A DNA stretch of 64,000 bases from Gloeobacter kilaueensis JS1 (GTDB taxonomy: Bacteria > Cyanobacteriota > Cyanobacteriia > Gloeobacterales > Gloeobacteraceae), in assembly GCF_000484535.1 (NCBI RefSeq), contig NC_022600.1, positions 1,488,001 through 1,552,000 of the forward strand, in the 5' to 3' direction. Made by a program: the position numbers and the translations under genes. The notes below the pieces were generated by a model that saw only the letters and a list, made by a program, of their open reading frames with translations, made no database searches and had not been told where the DNA came from. Positions 36,049-45,180 of this stretch are shown here, piece after piece. Numbering within the stretch: the stretch's first letter is position 1; every line of letters starts with the position of its first letter.

Positions 36049-39000
36049 TCACTCCTGCTGGGTGGGGGCAGAGACGGCTGGCCGGGTTGGTTGCAGGCGG
36101 GCGAACAGGCGAGCCAGAACCAATTGCAAATCGTCTACCAGGGTAAAGACCACCGGCACGACGATCAAGGTGAGCAGGGTCGAGGTCATCAGGCCGCCGA
36201 TCACGGCCACAGCCATCGGAGAACGCACCTCGGCTCCGGCTCCCCAGCCCAGGGCAATCGGCAGCATCCCGGCAATCATAGCGACGGTGGTCATCAAGAT
36301 CGGTCGCAACCGGGAGCGACCGGCGTTCGTGAGGGCATCGCGGCGGGACATACCCTCCCGGCGGGCGAGCAGGGCGTACTCGACGAGCAAGATCGCGTTT
36401 TTGGTGACGAGGCCCATGAGCATGAGGATGCCAATCAGGGCGTAGAGGCCCAGAGCTTTGCCGAAGGCGAGCAATCCGAGCACGACGCCCCCCAGCGACA
36501 GGGGCAGCGACATCATGATCGTGAGCGGCTGCAAAAAGCCGCCAAAAAGCAGCACCAGCACCGCGTAGATGAGTAGCACCGCCGCCGCCATCGCTCCGCC
36601 GAAGTTCTCGAAGACATCCTTCTGGTTTTCGGCGTCGCCTTTGAGCTGGGCGCGCACCCCCGGAGGCAGGTTGCGCAGTGCCGGCAAGGCCAGTACCCGC
36701 GCCACCGCCGGTCCCAGTTCTGTTCCAGGCAAAAGATTCGCACCGACCGTCACCTGCCGGGAGCGGTCGTAGCGGTCGATCTGGGCGGTGCCACTGGTCA
36801 TCTCGATGTCGGCGACGGCCTTGAGCGGAATCAGACTGCCGCTGGCTGTCGCCACCTGCAGGTTGCGGATCGTCTCAAGGTTGGAGCGGAAGGCCGGGTC
36901 GAGCTGGACGCGGATGTAGATCTGGCGGCCTGGCAGATTGAAGCGGGCCAGGTTGGCGTCGCTGTCGCCCAGGGTGGCGACCAGGGCGGTGCGGGCGATC
37001 GACTGCACCGAGACGCCCAGTTCGGCGGCCCGGTCAAAGCGCGGGCGCACCTGGATCTCGGGGCGGCGGATGGCGGCGCTGGAGCTGATGTCGGTGAGGC
37101 CAGAAAGCGAGCGCATCTGGTCTGTGAGCAGGGCCGCTTCGCGCTCGAGGGCAGCGGAATCGTCGCCTTTTAGCACAACCTGCAATGCCTTGCTGGTGTC
37201 CCAGCCGGTTCCGGCGAAGGCAAACCGGATGCCGGGAATCTCGATGAGCGCCTTTCTGATGTCGGCCTCGAACTGCTGCTTGGATTTGCGCTCACTGCGC
37301 GGTTTGAAGGTGACATAAAAATTGGCCTGGTTCACCCGGTTGTCGTTCTCCCAACTGCCCATATCCGATTCGAGCTTTTCTACTTCCGGCTGGGCCAGCA
37401 GAATGTGGTTGACCGCTTCGACGGCCCGGCGGGTGCTCTTGAAGGTCGTACCGGGGGGCAGTTCGATGTTGAGGGTGCTCTGGCCATCGTCGAACGACCC
37501 GATCAAGGCGGTCGGAATCGCCTGAAACAGCACCAGGCTCCCGGCAAAAAAAATCGCCGCGAGCAAGACGGCAACCAGCCGCCGATCGAGGGCCCAGCCC
37601 AGACAGCGCTCGTAGAAGCGCATGAGCCACGAGCGCTCTGTCCTGTCCGGCAGTGGCACCAGCAGATAGGCGGCCATCAGGGGCGTCGCCATGCGCGCCA
37701 CCAGGAGCGAGAAGAGCACCGCCGCTGCGACGGTGATCCCGAACTGGCGGTAGAACTGGCCCTGGATGCCGCCCATAAACGCCACCGGCACAAAGACGGC
37801 CACGATCGTCATCGTGGTTGCCACGACTGCGAGGCCAATCTCATCGGCAGCGTCGAGGGCGGCCTGGAAAGGCGGCTTGCCCATGCCGATGTGGCGGACG
37901 ATATTTTCGATCTCGACGATCGCATCGTCTACGAGAATCCCCACCACCAGCGCCAGCGCCAGCAGCGTCATGCTGTTGAGCGTAAAGTTGAGGCTCCTCA
38001 TCACCGCAAAGGCAGGAATCGCCGATAGCGGCATCGCTAGAGCAGCGATAAAAGTCGATCGCCAGTCGCGCAGGAATACCCAGATCACCACCACCGCCAG
38101 CGCCGCCCCGAGGAGCAGTGCCTCGATCGACGCGCTGTAGGATTCGCGCACGTAGTCTCCGAGCGTCCAGGTCAGGTCGATGTGAATGTCGGAGGGCAGC
38201 GTGCGGCGCAACTGCTCGACTTTTTTGGCGATTGCTGTCTCAACACCTACCAGGTTGCTTCCCACCGAGCGGGCGACCTCGAAGGCGACGCCCGGTTTGC
38301 CGTCGAGGTAGGCGAGCTGGCGCTGTTCACCGGTGCCATCGATCACCCGGCCCAGGGTATCGAGCCGGGCGTAGCGCCTGTCCGGCAAGGCGATCATCGC
38401 ACTGGCCAATTTTTCGACCGTGGGAGCGCTGCCCAGGGTGCGGATCACCTGCTCGCTTGTGCCCAGTTCCCCCCGGCCCCCCGGCAGATCGATATTGAGC
38501 GCACGGATCTGAGCATGGACCTGATCTGCGCCGATCCCAAGCGCCTGGAGTCTCTGGGGATCGAGCAGAACCCGCACCTCGCGGCTCACCCCACCAAAGC
38601 GCGACACCCGCGAGACGCCGGGAATCGAGAGCACGGCGCGGGAGATCTGGTTATCGACCAGCCAGCTCAATTGAGCAGCGGTGCGCTGCTTCGAGGAAAC
38701 CGTGTAACCGAGAATCGGTCCGCCCACTTCGTCGATGCGCCGCACCACCGGCTGGTCGATCGCCTGGGGCAGCGAGGCGCGGATCTTGGTCACCGCATCG
38801 CGCACGTCGTTTACGGCCCGGTCGGTGCTGGTGCCCAGGATAAATTCGATGCGCGTCGTCGAAGAGCCATCGACCACCGTCGAGCTGATGTGCTTGATGT
38901 TGCCCAGGCTTGCCACCGCATCTTCTACCTTGCGCGTCACCTGGGTCTCCAGTTCTTTGGGAGCGGCCCCAAGCTGGGTAACCGTCACCGAGACGGCGGG

Positions 39001-39132
39001 TACATCGATGTCCGGATCCGCCGCGATGCCAAGGGTCAAAAAGGCTGCGACACCGCTCACGGTGAGCAGCAAAAACAGCACAAACGTCGGTACCGGGTTG
39101 CGAATCGACCAGGCGGAAATATTCCAGCGCAT
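36049..39132 (-). CDS. RND efflux transporter (HAE1/AcrB family)
   Basis: An inner-membrane pump subunit of about 1027 residues. Twelve helices and two large periplasmic loops are arranged as in AcrB. TM4 carries the proton-relay Asp pair (GILVDDAIVEIEN) and the C-terminal half has the repeated TM pattern ending in TLLTLIVVPVVFTLVDDL. The frame opens at TTG 39159 but ATG 39132 (MRWNISAWSIRNPVP) looks like the true start. No membrane-fusion protein or TolC-like gene is adjacent, so partners must be elsewhere. Substrate (drug versus metal) is not clear; the sequence is closer to HAE1 than to CusA. Confidence 0.92.
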   Translation of the reverse strand: MRWNISAWSIRNPVPTFVLFLLLTVSGVAAFLTLGIAADPDIDVPAVSVTVTQLGAAPKELETQVTRKVEDAVASLGNIKHISSTVVDGSSTTRIEFILGTSTDRAVNDVRDAVTKIRASLPQAIDQPVVRRIDEVGGPILGYTVSSKQRTAAQLSWLVDNQISRAVLSIPGVSRVSRFGGVSREVRVLLDPQRLQALGIGADQVHAQIRALNIDLPGGRGELGTSEQVIRTLGSAPTVEKLASAMIALPDRRYARLDTLGRVIDGTGEQRQLAYLDGKPGVAFEVARSVGSNLVGVETAIAKKVEQLRRTLPSDIHIDLTWTLGDYVRESYSASIEALLLGAALAVVVIWVFLRDWRSTFIAALAMPLSAIPAFAVMRSLNFTLNSMTLLALALVVGILVDDAIVEIENIVRHIGMGKPPFQAALDAADEIGLAVVATTMTIVAVFVPVAFMGGIQGQFYRQFGITVAAAVLFSLLVARMATPLMAAYLLVPLPDRTERSWLMRFYERCLGWALDRRLVAVLLAAIFFAGSLVLFQAIPTALIGSFDDGQSTLNIELPPGTTFKSTRRAVEAVNHILLAQPEVEKLESDMGSWENDNRVNQANFYVTFKPRSERKSKQQFEADIRKALIEIPGIRFAFAGTGWDTSKALQVVLKGDDSAALEREAALLTDQMRSLSGLTDISSSAAIRRPEIQVRPRFDRAAELGVSVQSIARTALVATLGDSDANLARFNLPGRQIYIRVQLDPAFRSNLETIRNLQVATASGSLIPLKAVADIEMTSGTAQIDRYDRSRQVTVGANLLPGTELGPAVARVLALPALRNLPPGVRAQLKGDAENQKDVFENFGGAMAAAVLLIYAVLVLLFGGFLQPLTIMMSLPLSLGGVVLGLLAFGKALGLYALIGILMLMGLVTKNAILLVEYALLARREGMSRRDALTNAGRSRLRPILMTTVAMIAGMLPIALGWGAGAEVRSPMAVAVIGGLMTSTLLTLIVVPVVFTLVDDLQLVLARLFARLQPTRPAVSAPTQQE

Positions 39133-39223
39133 GGCAAAGAGCGAACGTTCGTAAGACAACCGTAGCTGTCAGGTTCTCTATCCTACCTGGAAAACTGCAA
39201 TGCCGGGCTGCAAGCGCCCACCT

Positions 39224-40078
39224 TCAGTTCTTCAATCCGGTCGTCGCGATGCCGCGCACCAGTTGGCGCTGGCCCAATAAAAACAGGGCAACGACAGGCA
39301 GGGAGCTGATCACTGTCGCCGCCATCAGTACCGAAAAATCGGTGGCAAAGCGCTCTTGAAAGCGGCTGAGGGCCAGTTGCACGGTGAGCAGATTGCCCGC
39401 CGGGGCAAAGACCAGCGGCTTGAATAGATCGTTCCACTCGGCGATAAACGTAAAGAGCCCGAGGGTGACGAGGGCCGGGCGAGAAAGGGGCAACAGCACC
39501 TCCCAGAGCACCTGCAAGCGATTCGCCCCATCGATGAAGGCCGCTTCTTCGAGGGCGCGGGGCACACCCAAAAAAAACTGGCGCAACAGATAAATGCCGT
39601 AGCCGTTGGCCGCCGTCGGCAACACCAGCGCCCAGAAACTGTTGACCAGCCCGCCGGTTCTCAGCACCAGAAAGATCGGCACCACCAGCACCTGATAGGG
39701 AATGACGATCGTGGCGAGCACCAACAGCAGCACCCCCTGCCGCCCGCGAAAGTCGAGGCGGGCGAGGGCGTAACCGGCCAGGGCAGAGGTGACGATCTGC
39801 AGGGCCGTCACCGCAAGCGCTACCAGTGTCGTGAGGGCAAAGGCGAGGGGAAAATTTGCCCCGGCCCAGGCGGCCCGGTAGTTGGCCAGATTCCAGCGGC
39901 CCGGCGCAAGCCCGGTCACCAGTCCCCCCGGCTGCAGCGAGCCCACGACCACCAGCCCCAGGGGCAAAACGATCGTGACGGCTCCCAGAAGGACCACCAG
40001 CCAGCTCAGCGTCCGCCAGTTCAACCGGATTTTCCTCAAGACAAACAGGATTCTGACAGTCTGACGGCCAGAATGCAA
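39224..40078 (-). CDS. Carbohydrate-type ABC transporter permease (MalG family), orphan
   Basis: A permease of about 284 residues with six hydrophobic helices and the cytoplasmic EAA loop EEAAFIDGANRLQVLWEVLLPLSRPAL, which docks the ATPase. The YGIYLLRQFFLGVP stretch just before is typical of MalG/UgpE-type sugar or glycerol-phosphate importers. There is no ATG near the N terminus; TTG 40078 or TTG 40036 (LRKIRLNW) must be used. The companion MalF-type permease, binding protein and ATPase are not present. The gene lies between the RND pump and a divergent MAPEG gene. Confidence 0.88.
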   Translation of the reverse strand: MHSGRQTVRILFVLRKIRLNWRTLSWLVVLLGAVTIVLPLGLVVVGSLQPGGLVTGLAPGRWNLANYRAAWAGANFPLAFALTTLVALAVTALQIVTSALAGYALARLDFRGRQGVLLLVLATIVIPYQVLVVPIFLVLRTGGLVNSFWALVLPTAANGYGIYLLRQFFLGVPRALEEAAFIDGANRLQVLWEVLLPLSRPALVTLGLFTFIAEWNDLFKPLVFAPAGNLLTVQLALSRFQERFATDFSVLMAATVISSLPVVALFLLGQRQLVRGIATTGLKN

Positions 40079-40126
40079 CCGGCTGCTGTGCGACAGCTAC
40101 ACTGTGGGGGCGCGTGCAGGATTGTG

Positions 40127-40528
40127 ATGTCTGTCTCCCTGATTCCGCTTTATTGTCTGGCGGCAGCCGCTGCCCTCATCTATCTGCCGTTTGTGGTCGT
40201 CGCTTTTGCCCGCCTGCAGATTGGCCTCGACTACAGCGCTCCGCGTGCGATGTTCGACAAGTTGCCCCCCTACGCCCAGCGCGCCACTTGGGCGCACCAG
40301 AACGCCTTTGAATCGTTCCCGCTTTTTGCCGCTGCCGTGCTCATGGTCTACCTCACCCACCGCGAGGGTACTCTGGTCAATACCCTGGCTATCGCCTACC
40401 TGCCGGTGCGCCTTGCCTACAGCTTCTTTTACATCGCCGATATCCCGCCGCTGCGCTCTGCGATGTGGGCTCTCGGCATGGTCTGTATCGGTGGGCTGAT
40501 GGCGATTGCGCTGCGGCTGGTGGGCTGA
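40127..40528 (+). CDS. MAPEG-family membrane protein
   Basis: The ATG at 40127 (MSVSLIPLYC), preceded by gcagga, is preferred over 40073, giving 133 residues with four hydrophobic helices. The conserved core RATWAHQNAFESFPLFAAAVL is diagnostic of the MAPEG superfamily (microsomal glutathione transferase-like). Bacterial relatives are small integral membrane proteins of uncertain function, some with glutathione-dependent peroxidase activity. Confidence 0.85.
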   Translation: MSVSLIPLYCLAAAAALIYLPFVVVAFARLQIGLDYSAPRAMFDKLPPYAQRATWAHQNAFESFPLFAAAVLMVYLTHREGTLVNTLAIAYLPVRLAYSFFYIADIPPLRSAMWALGMVCIGGLMAIALRLVG

Positions 40529-40564
40529 GCACAATAGGGCTTATTCACACTTGCGAGGACGGGT

Positions 40565-41149
40565 ATGAAAGTGATCTTCCGCTTGGCTGTGCTTGTCAGT
40601 CTGGGGCTGGCTGCCCAACCCGCTTTCTGTCATGTCGCTCCCGCGCCCTCTAGGGGGACCGGCACGGTGGGGCGAGAAAACCGGGTGCTCATCGCCCAGT
40701 ACCGCGACATCGTGGATACAGCCGCCGCGAACGGTTCCTTCAAGACCCTCGTCCAACTGCTGAAGCAGGCTGGGATCACCGAAGATCTCAAGGGCTTTGG
40801 CCGCTTCACCGTCTTTGCTCCCGACGACACCGCCTTCGCCGCCGTCCCTCCCGACATCTTGAAAATTCTCTCCGCCAACAGCGATCTGTTGGCCAAAGTG
40901 CTCACCTACCACGTCGTCGCCAACACCGAGCCTTACCTGGCCACCGACCTCAAGGGATCGCTGCGCACCCTCGAACGCAGCAAGGTGACGATCTCCTCGC
41001 GCAACGGCAGCCTCTACGTCAACGACGCCCGGATTACAAAGGCGGACGTGCCCGCCTCCAACGGCGTCATCCACGTCATCGACAAGGTGCTCATCCCCGA
41101 CGATGTGCTGGTCGAAATCCGCAAGCTCCAGTCTGCCAGCACACCCTGA
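40565..41149 (+). CDS. Secreted fasciclin-domain protein
   Basis: A 194-residue protein with a signal peptide (AVLVSLGLAAQPAFC-H) and a single FAS1 domain: FTVFAPDDTAFAAVPPD, VLTYHVVANTEPYL and [13 protein letters not shown]. It is a clear paralogue of 29375-29905, with a longer N-terminal linker. It likely contributes to surface adhesion. It starts 36 bp after the MAPEG gene. Confidence 0.92.
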   Translation: MKVIFRLAVLVSLGLAAQPAFCHVAPAPSRGTGTVGRENRVLIAQYRDIVDTAAANGSFKTLVQLLKQAGITEDLKGFGRFTVFAPDDTAFAAVPPDILKILSANSDLLAKVLTYHVVANTEPYLATDLKGSLRTLERSKVTISSRNGSLYVNDARITKADVPASNGVIHVIDKVLIPDDVLVEIRKLQSASTP

Positions 41150-41257
41150 AACGTTCTCAATCTGACCACGGGGCGGAGCTGTACTCCGCAGAAAAGGGAA
41201 ACCGTAAAAGAAATCAACCGCTCACCCCGGTTTGACAGTTCAAGGATATACCCGCGC

Positions 41258-43099
41258 TCAAACCGCCCGCGTCGCAAGACGAGTAAGCACGTCGTTGGAG
41301 CGCTGGATGAACTGGCCCATCGCCGCCGCGTCGAAGCTCTTTTGCGAGAGCAGGGCCAGATCGTAGACGTGCTGACAGATGAGCGATACGAGCTTTTCGT
41401 CGCCGCCGGTATCTTCCAGTCGCTGCAGATTCTGAATGAGCGGGTTGCTGGTGTTGACGACCAGAGTGTGGTCGTCTAAAAACTCCATCGGTTTTTGGTT
41501 GACCAGGGCGCTCATCTCCTTGATGCGCCGCAGCGACTCGGGCAACAGCAGCACCGCCGGGGTCGCCTCGGACTTGAGCGCTTCGGCGCGCACCTTCAGC
41601 CGGGCCTGGCCGAGTTTTTGCTGGAACAGCTCGATGAGTTGCTCGCTGCGGGTCTTGTTGGTATGGGGATCGACGATCTCGGCGGCCTTGTCCTTGTGGA
41701 GCACGCTCTCATCGAGGTCCGAATCGACGCGGGCAAAGCGCACGTCGCTATTTTGCCGCTCCAGAAACGAGACGAAGTGGCTGTCGATGTAGGCGTCGAG
41801 GACGAGCACCTCGATGTCTTGGGATTTCAACAGATCGATGTAGGGTGCCTGGGCACCGGTGTCGCTCGTGTAGTAGAGCTTACCGGCGGTGCGCTCCTTG
41901 TTGCGCTCGATGTAGTCGGAGAGCGTTGTGAAGCGGTCCTCGCCTGCGATCTCAAAGATCAAGATGTCCTTGACCTGTTCGTAGAACTTGTCGGAGTTCA
42001 TCACGCCGTACTTGATGAACATGTTGATGTCCTTCCAGCACTGGACGTAGCGCTCGTAGTCCTCCTTGTAGAGTTCTTTGAGGCGGTCGCCGACTTTGCG
42101 GGTGATGTAATCGGCGATCCGCCGCACGGTGCGGTCGTTTTGCAAGAACGAGCGCGAGACGTTGAGGGGAATGTCGGGGCTATCGACCGCCCCCTGCAGG
42201 GGAGCAAGAAACTGGGGGATGATTTCTTCGACGTTGTTGCTCACGAAGACCTGATTGCAGAACAGGCGGGTCTGCCCCTTCGTCCAGTCGAGGTCCGCCC
42301 TGAGCCTGGGAAAGTAGAGAATACCCTGGAGGTTGAACGGGTAGTCGGTGTTGAGGTGAATCCAGAACAGGGGCTCCTCGCCCAGCGGGTAGAGGTAGTT
42401 GTAGAACTCCTTGTAGTCCTCGTCTTTGAGGCTACCTGGAGACTGGGTCCAGAGCGGTTTCTGGCGGTTGGCCCCCTCGCCGTTGAATAAAATCGGCACC
42501 GGCAGAAAGTCGCAGTAGTTGCGGATCAGGTCGCGGATTTTTGCCTCGTCGAGAAATTCGGCGCTCTCGTCGTCGATAAACAGTTTGACCGACGTGCCGC
42601 GCTCGGCGCGATTGGAGGAGGTGAGCTCAAAGGCGGTCGTGCCGTCACAGCTCCAGAGCACCGCCTCCGAACCGCTCTTGTAAGAAAGCGTGTCCAGCTC
42701 GACGCGGCGCGCCACCATAAAAGCCGAGTAAAAGCCCAGGCCAAAGTGGCCGATGATCTGCTGCTTGACATCGCCGCCCTGGTACTTTTGCAAAAACTCT
42801 TCGGCGCTGGAGAAAGCCACCTGATTGATGTACTTTTTGACTTCCTCGGCGGTCATGCCGATGCCGTTGTCGCTCACCGTCAGGGTTCTGGCGTCCTTGT
42901 CGAGATCGACGCGAATCTCGTACTCCTCGCCGCTCGTCTGAAATTCGCCCGAGTAGCCGATCAGGCGCAGTTTGCTGATCGCATCGGCGGCGTTTGAAAT
43001 CAATTCGCGCAGGAAGATGTCCTTGTCGGAGTACAGCCAGCGCTTGATAATCGGAAAGATATTCTCGGTATGGACAGAGATACTGCCGGTTTCCTTCAT
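41258..43099 (-). CDS. htpG: Chaperone HtpG (Hsp90)
   Basis: A 613-residue Hsp90. The N-terminal ATPase shows ELISNAADAISKLR, VSDNGIGM and GHFGLGFYSAFMVA (the three GHKL boxes). The middle domain has NVSRSFLQNDRTVRRI and the arginine of the ATP-binding loop region, and the C terminus is a normal dimerisation domain. In cyanobacteria HtpG supports heat and oxidative tolerance and phycobilisome assembly. No CIRCE element is visible upstream. Monocistronic. Confidence 0.97.
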   Translation of the reverse strand: MKETGSISVHTENIFPIIKRWLYSDKDIFLRELISNAADAISKLRLIGYSGEFQTSGEEYEIRVDLDKDARTLTVSDNGIGMTAEEVKKYINQVAFSSAEEFLQKYQGGDVKQQIIGHFGLGFYSAFMVARRVELDTLSYKSGSEAVLWSCDGTTAFELTSSNRAERGTSVKLFIDDESAEFLDEAKIRDLIRNYCDFLPVPILFNGEGANRQKPLWTQSPGSLKDEDYKEFYNYLYPLGEEPLFWIHLNTDYPFNLQGILYFPRLRADLDWTKGQTRLFCNQVFVSNNVEEIIPQFLAPLQGAVDSPDIPLNVSRSFLQNDRTVRRIADYITRKVGDRLKELYKEDYERYVQCWKDINMFIKYGVMNSDKFYEQVKDILIFEIAGEDRFTTLSDYIERNKERTAGKLYYTSDTGAQAPYIDLLKSQDIEVLVLDAYIDSHFVSFLERQNSDVRFARVDSDLDESVLHKDKAAEIVDPHTNKTRSEQLIELFQQKLGQARLKVRAEALKSEATPAVLLLPESLRRIKEMSALVNQKPMEFLDDHTLVVNTSNPLIQNLQRLEDTGGDEKLVSLICQHVYDLALLSQKSFDAAAMGQFIQRSNDVLTRLATRAV

Positions 43100-43228
43100 C
43101 GGGCCCGCTTAGAACGCTCAGATCTCAAGATAGCAAGCGGACAGCCGCCTTTTTTTATCCGTCCCAGGGCAGTTGCTAGGATAAGCGGTAAATAGAAGCG
43201 CTGCGTCGTCTTTCTGGCGATTATCTCG

Positions 43229-44248
43229 ATGGCCGATCTCGATACAGAAGCCTCCCAGGATTCTCCCCCCTTAACCCGCGCTGAGCAAAAAGCGAAGTTG
43301 CGCCCAGGCCGGCGCTCGCCCATCTGCCTCAACTGTGGCGAGCTGACGCCGAGCAATTTCTGTGCAGGCTGCGGCCAGGCCAACAGCACCTACCGCGTCT
43401 CGACCCGCCAGATCGTGGGCGACTTTATCAACGACTACTTCACCGTCGATCTGAAGTTTCCTAAAAGCGTCCTGCCGCTGCTTTTTAAGCCTGGATTTTT
43501 AACCAGCGAGTACATCGCCGGACGGCGGGCCCGCTATATTGCTCCGCTGCGCATGTACCTGTTTGTGAGCGTCGCCTACTTTTTTATCCTGAGCCTCGAC
43601 GCCAACAACCTTAAATTCAGCGACCAGCCCCCCAAGCCACCCGTAGCGGCAAAGGCCGCCAAAGCGGGCGCTCCCCCAGCAAAAGGGCCGCCCGACAAAG
43701 GGGTTCTGGTCTTTCCCCAAAGCAAAGAACAGCAGCGAAGCGCAAAAGCGGAAGTCGATACTCTGGACTTTGAGAGCGGCAACCCTACCTTCGACGCTTT
43801 TATGAAAAATCGGGTGCGCGACAAGGTCTCCAGCTATACGGTGCCCAACGGCGGACAGCGGCTGGTTCAGGACGCCCTCGACAACGTTCCGATCGCGATG
43901 TTCGTGCTGTTGCCTGTATTCGCGCTGTTGCTCAAGTTACTTTACTGGCGCGGCCATCACTTCTACGCCGAGCACCTGATCTTTTCTTTGCATTACCACT
44001 CTTTTGTCTTTACGCTTTTGCTGCTCGTCGCTTTTGTTCACAATAGCCTCGTCTCCCTGCTCAACGAGGCGGTGCTCTGGTCGGTGGTGCCGCTGGCAAT
44101 CCTGGTATATCTGGTCTGGGCGATGAAGACGGTCTACCGGCAGGGTCTGGGCAAGACCCTGGTCAAATTTGTCCTGTTGCTGTCCGGCTACAGCACCGCC
44201 ATCGTTTTTTCGATCGTCCTGGTGGCGCTGCTGCTGTTCCTGCGCTGA
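43229..44248 (+). CDS. DUF3667 membrane protein with zinc ribbon
   Basis: A 339-residue protein. The N-terminal zinc ribbon reads CLNCGELTPSNFCAGCGQ (two CxxC knuckles), followed by the DUF3667 signature YRVSTRQIVGDFINDYFTVDL and LPLLFKPGFLTSEYIAGRRARYIAPLRMYLF. At least four C-terminal hydrophobic helices follow, with a low-complexity Lys/Ala/Pro section (about 135-160) between the parts. Function is unknown in all bacteria. Divergent from htpG. Confidence 0.88.
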   Translation: MADLDTEASQDSPPLTRAEQKAKLRPGRRSPICLNCGELTPSNFCAGCGQANSTYRVSTRQIVGDFINDYFTVDLKFPKSVLPLLFKPGFLTSEYIAGRRARYIAPLRMYLFVSVAYFFILSLDANNLKFSDQPPKPPVAAKAAKAGAPPAKGPPDKGVLVFPQSKEQQRSAKAEVDTLDFESGNPTFDAFMKNRVRDKVSSYTVPNGGQRLVQDALDNVPIAMFVLLPVFALLLKLLYWRGHHFYAEHLIFSLHYHSFVFTLLLLVAFVHNSLVSLLNEAVLWSVVPLAILVYLVWAMKTVYRQGLGKTLVKFVLLLSGYSTAIVFSIVLVALLLFLR

Positions 44249-44349
44249 TCTTTCATCGCTTCTTCATAATGTCGTATTTGCTTGGGGCGATGATGAATGA
44301 AGAGACCCACCTGCCAGATCAAACCCCCGAGCGAACGCGCCCCTCCTAT

Positions 44350-44510
44350 GCCCCGTTCCCACTGAGTCAGTCTTCTCTTTGCGCTTCGGACCCATCGGTT
44401 TCCAAGCACAGGGGGCCTTGCCCCCAGAGGCGCAAAGCGTGAACGTCGCCATTCGTCCCGCGTTGTCAATCGATAGCTGTAACTTCGCCGGTTTAGCCGG
44501 CGATTTTTTT
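44350..44510 (+). ncRNA. Candidate structured RNA / small RNA with terminator
   Basis: This 160-bp stretch lies after the DUF3667 gene. It contains ctttgcgc...gcgcaaag as an outer stem around a perfect hairpin gggggc-ctt-gccccc (about 44411-44425). It ends in a second stem tcgccgg/ccggcga followed by a T-run (44484-44510). I recognise no Rfam family in it. It could be the 3' UTR of the DUF3667 mRNA instead of an independent RNA. Confidence 0.35.
44484..44510 (+). terminator. Rho-independent terminator
   Basis: tcgccgg-tttag-ccggcga followed by a run of six or more T. It ends plus-strand transcription from the DUF3667 gene or the candidate RNA, and abuts the stop of the minus-strand regulator at 44509. 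Confidence 0.85.
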
Positions 44511-45177
44511 ATGGCCCGAAGCGGTAGCCCTGGCCATAGACGGTGTGGATCAAGGCCGTGGCGCTTTGTTTGTCGATCTTGCGGCGCAGAAGTTTGATCT
44601 GGGCGGCGACGACATTGCTGTTGGGTTCTGCACTCGCCTCCCAGACGTGTTCGAGGATCTGGTCGTGGGTGAGCAGCTGGCCTGGGTGGCGCATGAAGTA
44701 CTCCAGAAGCTGGTACTCTTTGGCAGAAAGATCGATAGGCCGCTCGCCCCGGTGGGCGAGCTTGTTGCGCAGATCGAGCACCAGATCGCCCACGCGCAAC
44801 TCCTCGCGCTGCAGTTGCGGTGGTCGGCGCAACAGCGCCCGCACCCGCGCCAGCAGTTCGCGCAGCTCGAAGGGTTTGACCAGATAATCGTCCGCCCCGG
44901 CGTCGAAGCCCTCGATCTTGTTGTCGATCGTGTCGCGGGCGGTGAGCATCAAAACTGGCGTCGAGCGGTCTGCGGCGCGCAGGCGGCGGCACAGTTCGAG
45001 GCCAGAAAGGCCCGGCAGCATCCAATCGAGGATAAGCAGGTCGTAGTTTTGAGTGGAGAGCAGCTCCCAGGCTCCTTCGCCGTCGTAGCTGAGATCGACG
45101 ATATGGCCCTCGCGGCCCAGTAGAGCGCCGAGCGGATTGGCCAGTTCCACCTCGTCTTCGACCAGCAGCAGCCGCAT
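44509..45177 (-). CDS. OmpR/PhoB-type response regulator
   Basis: A 222-residue regulator. The receiver has VEDE, the phosphorylatable Asp in LLILDWMLPGLSG, and TARDT...DYLVKPF. The C-terminal winged helix ends HTVYGQGYRFGP, as in RpaA/RpaB-like and QseB-like regulators. No histidine kinase is adjacent. It is the last gene of a tight minus-strand run chlG - mlaE-type permease - regulator (gaps of 6 and 3 bp), so it may sense something tied to pigment or lipid supply, though this is inferred only from co-transcription. Confidence 0.93.
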   Translation of the reverse strand: MRLLLVEDEVELANPLGALLGREGHIVDLSYDGEGAWELLSTQNYDLLILDWMLPGLSGLELCRRLRAADRSTPVLMLTARDTIDNKIEGFDAGADDYLVKPFELRELLARVRALLRRPPQLQREELRVGDLVLDLRNKLAHRGERPIDLSAKEYQLLEYFMRHPGQLLTHDQILEHVWEASAEPNSNVVAAQIKLLRRKIDKQSATALIHTVYGQGYRFGP

Positions 45178-45180
45178 CGC

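Noticed and set aside
44350-44510. Known riboswitch or housekeeping RNA (cobalamin, SRP RNA, 6S, tmRNA)
   Set aside because: The conserved core sequences of these families are not present on either strand; kept only as an unassigned structured candidate.
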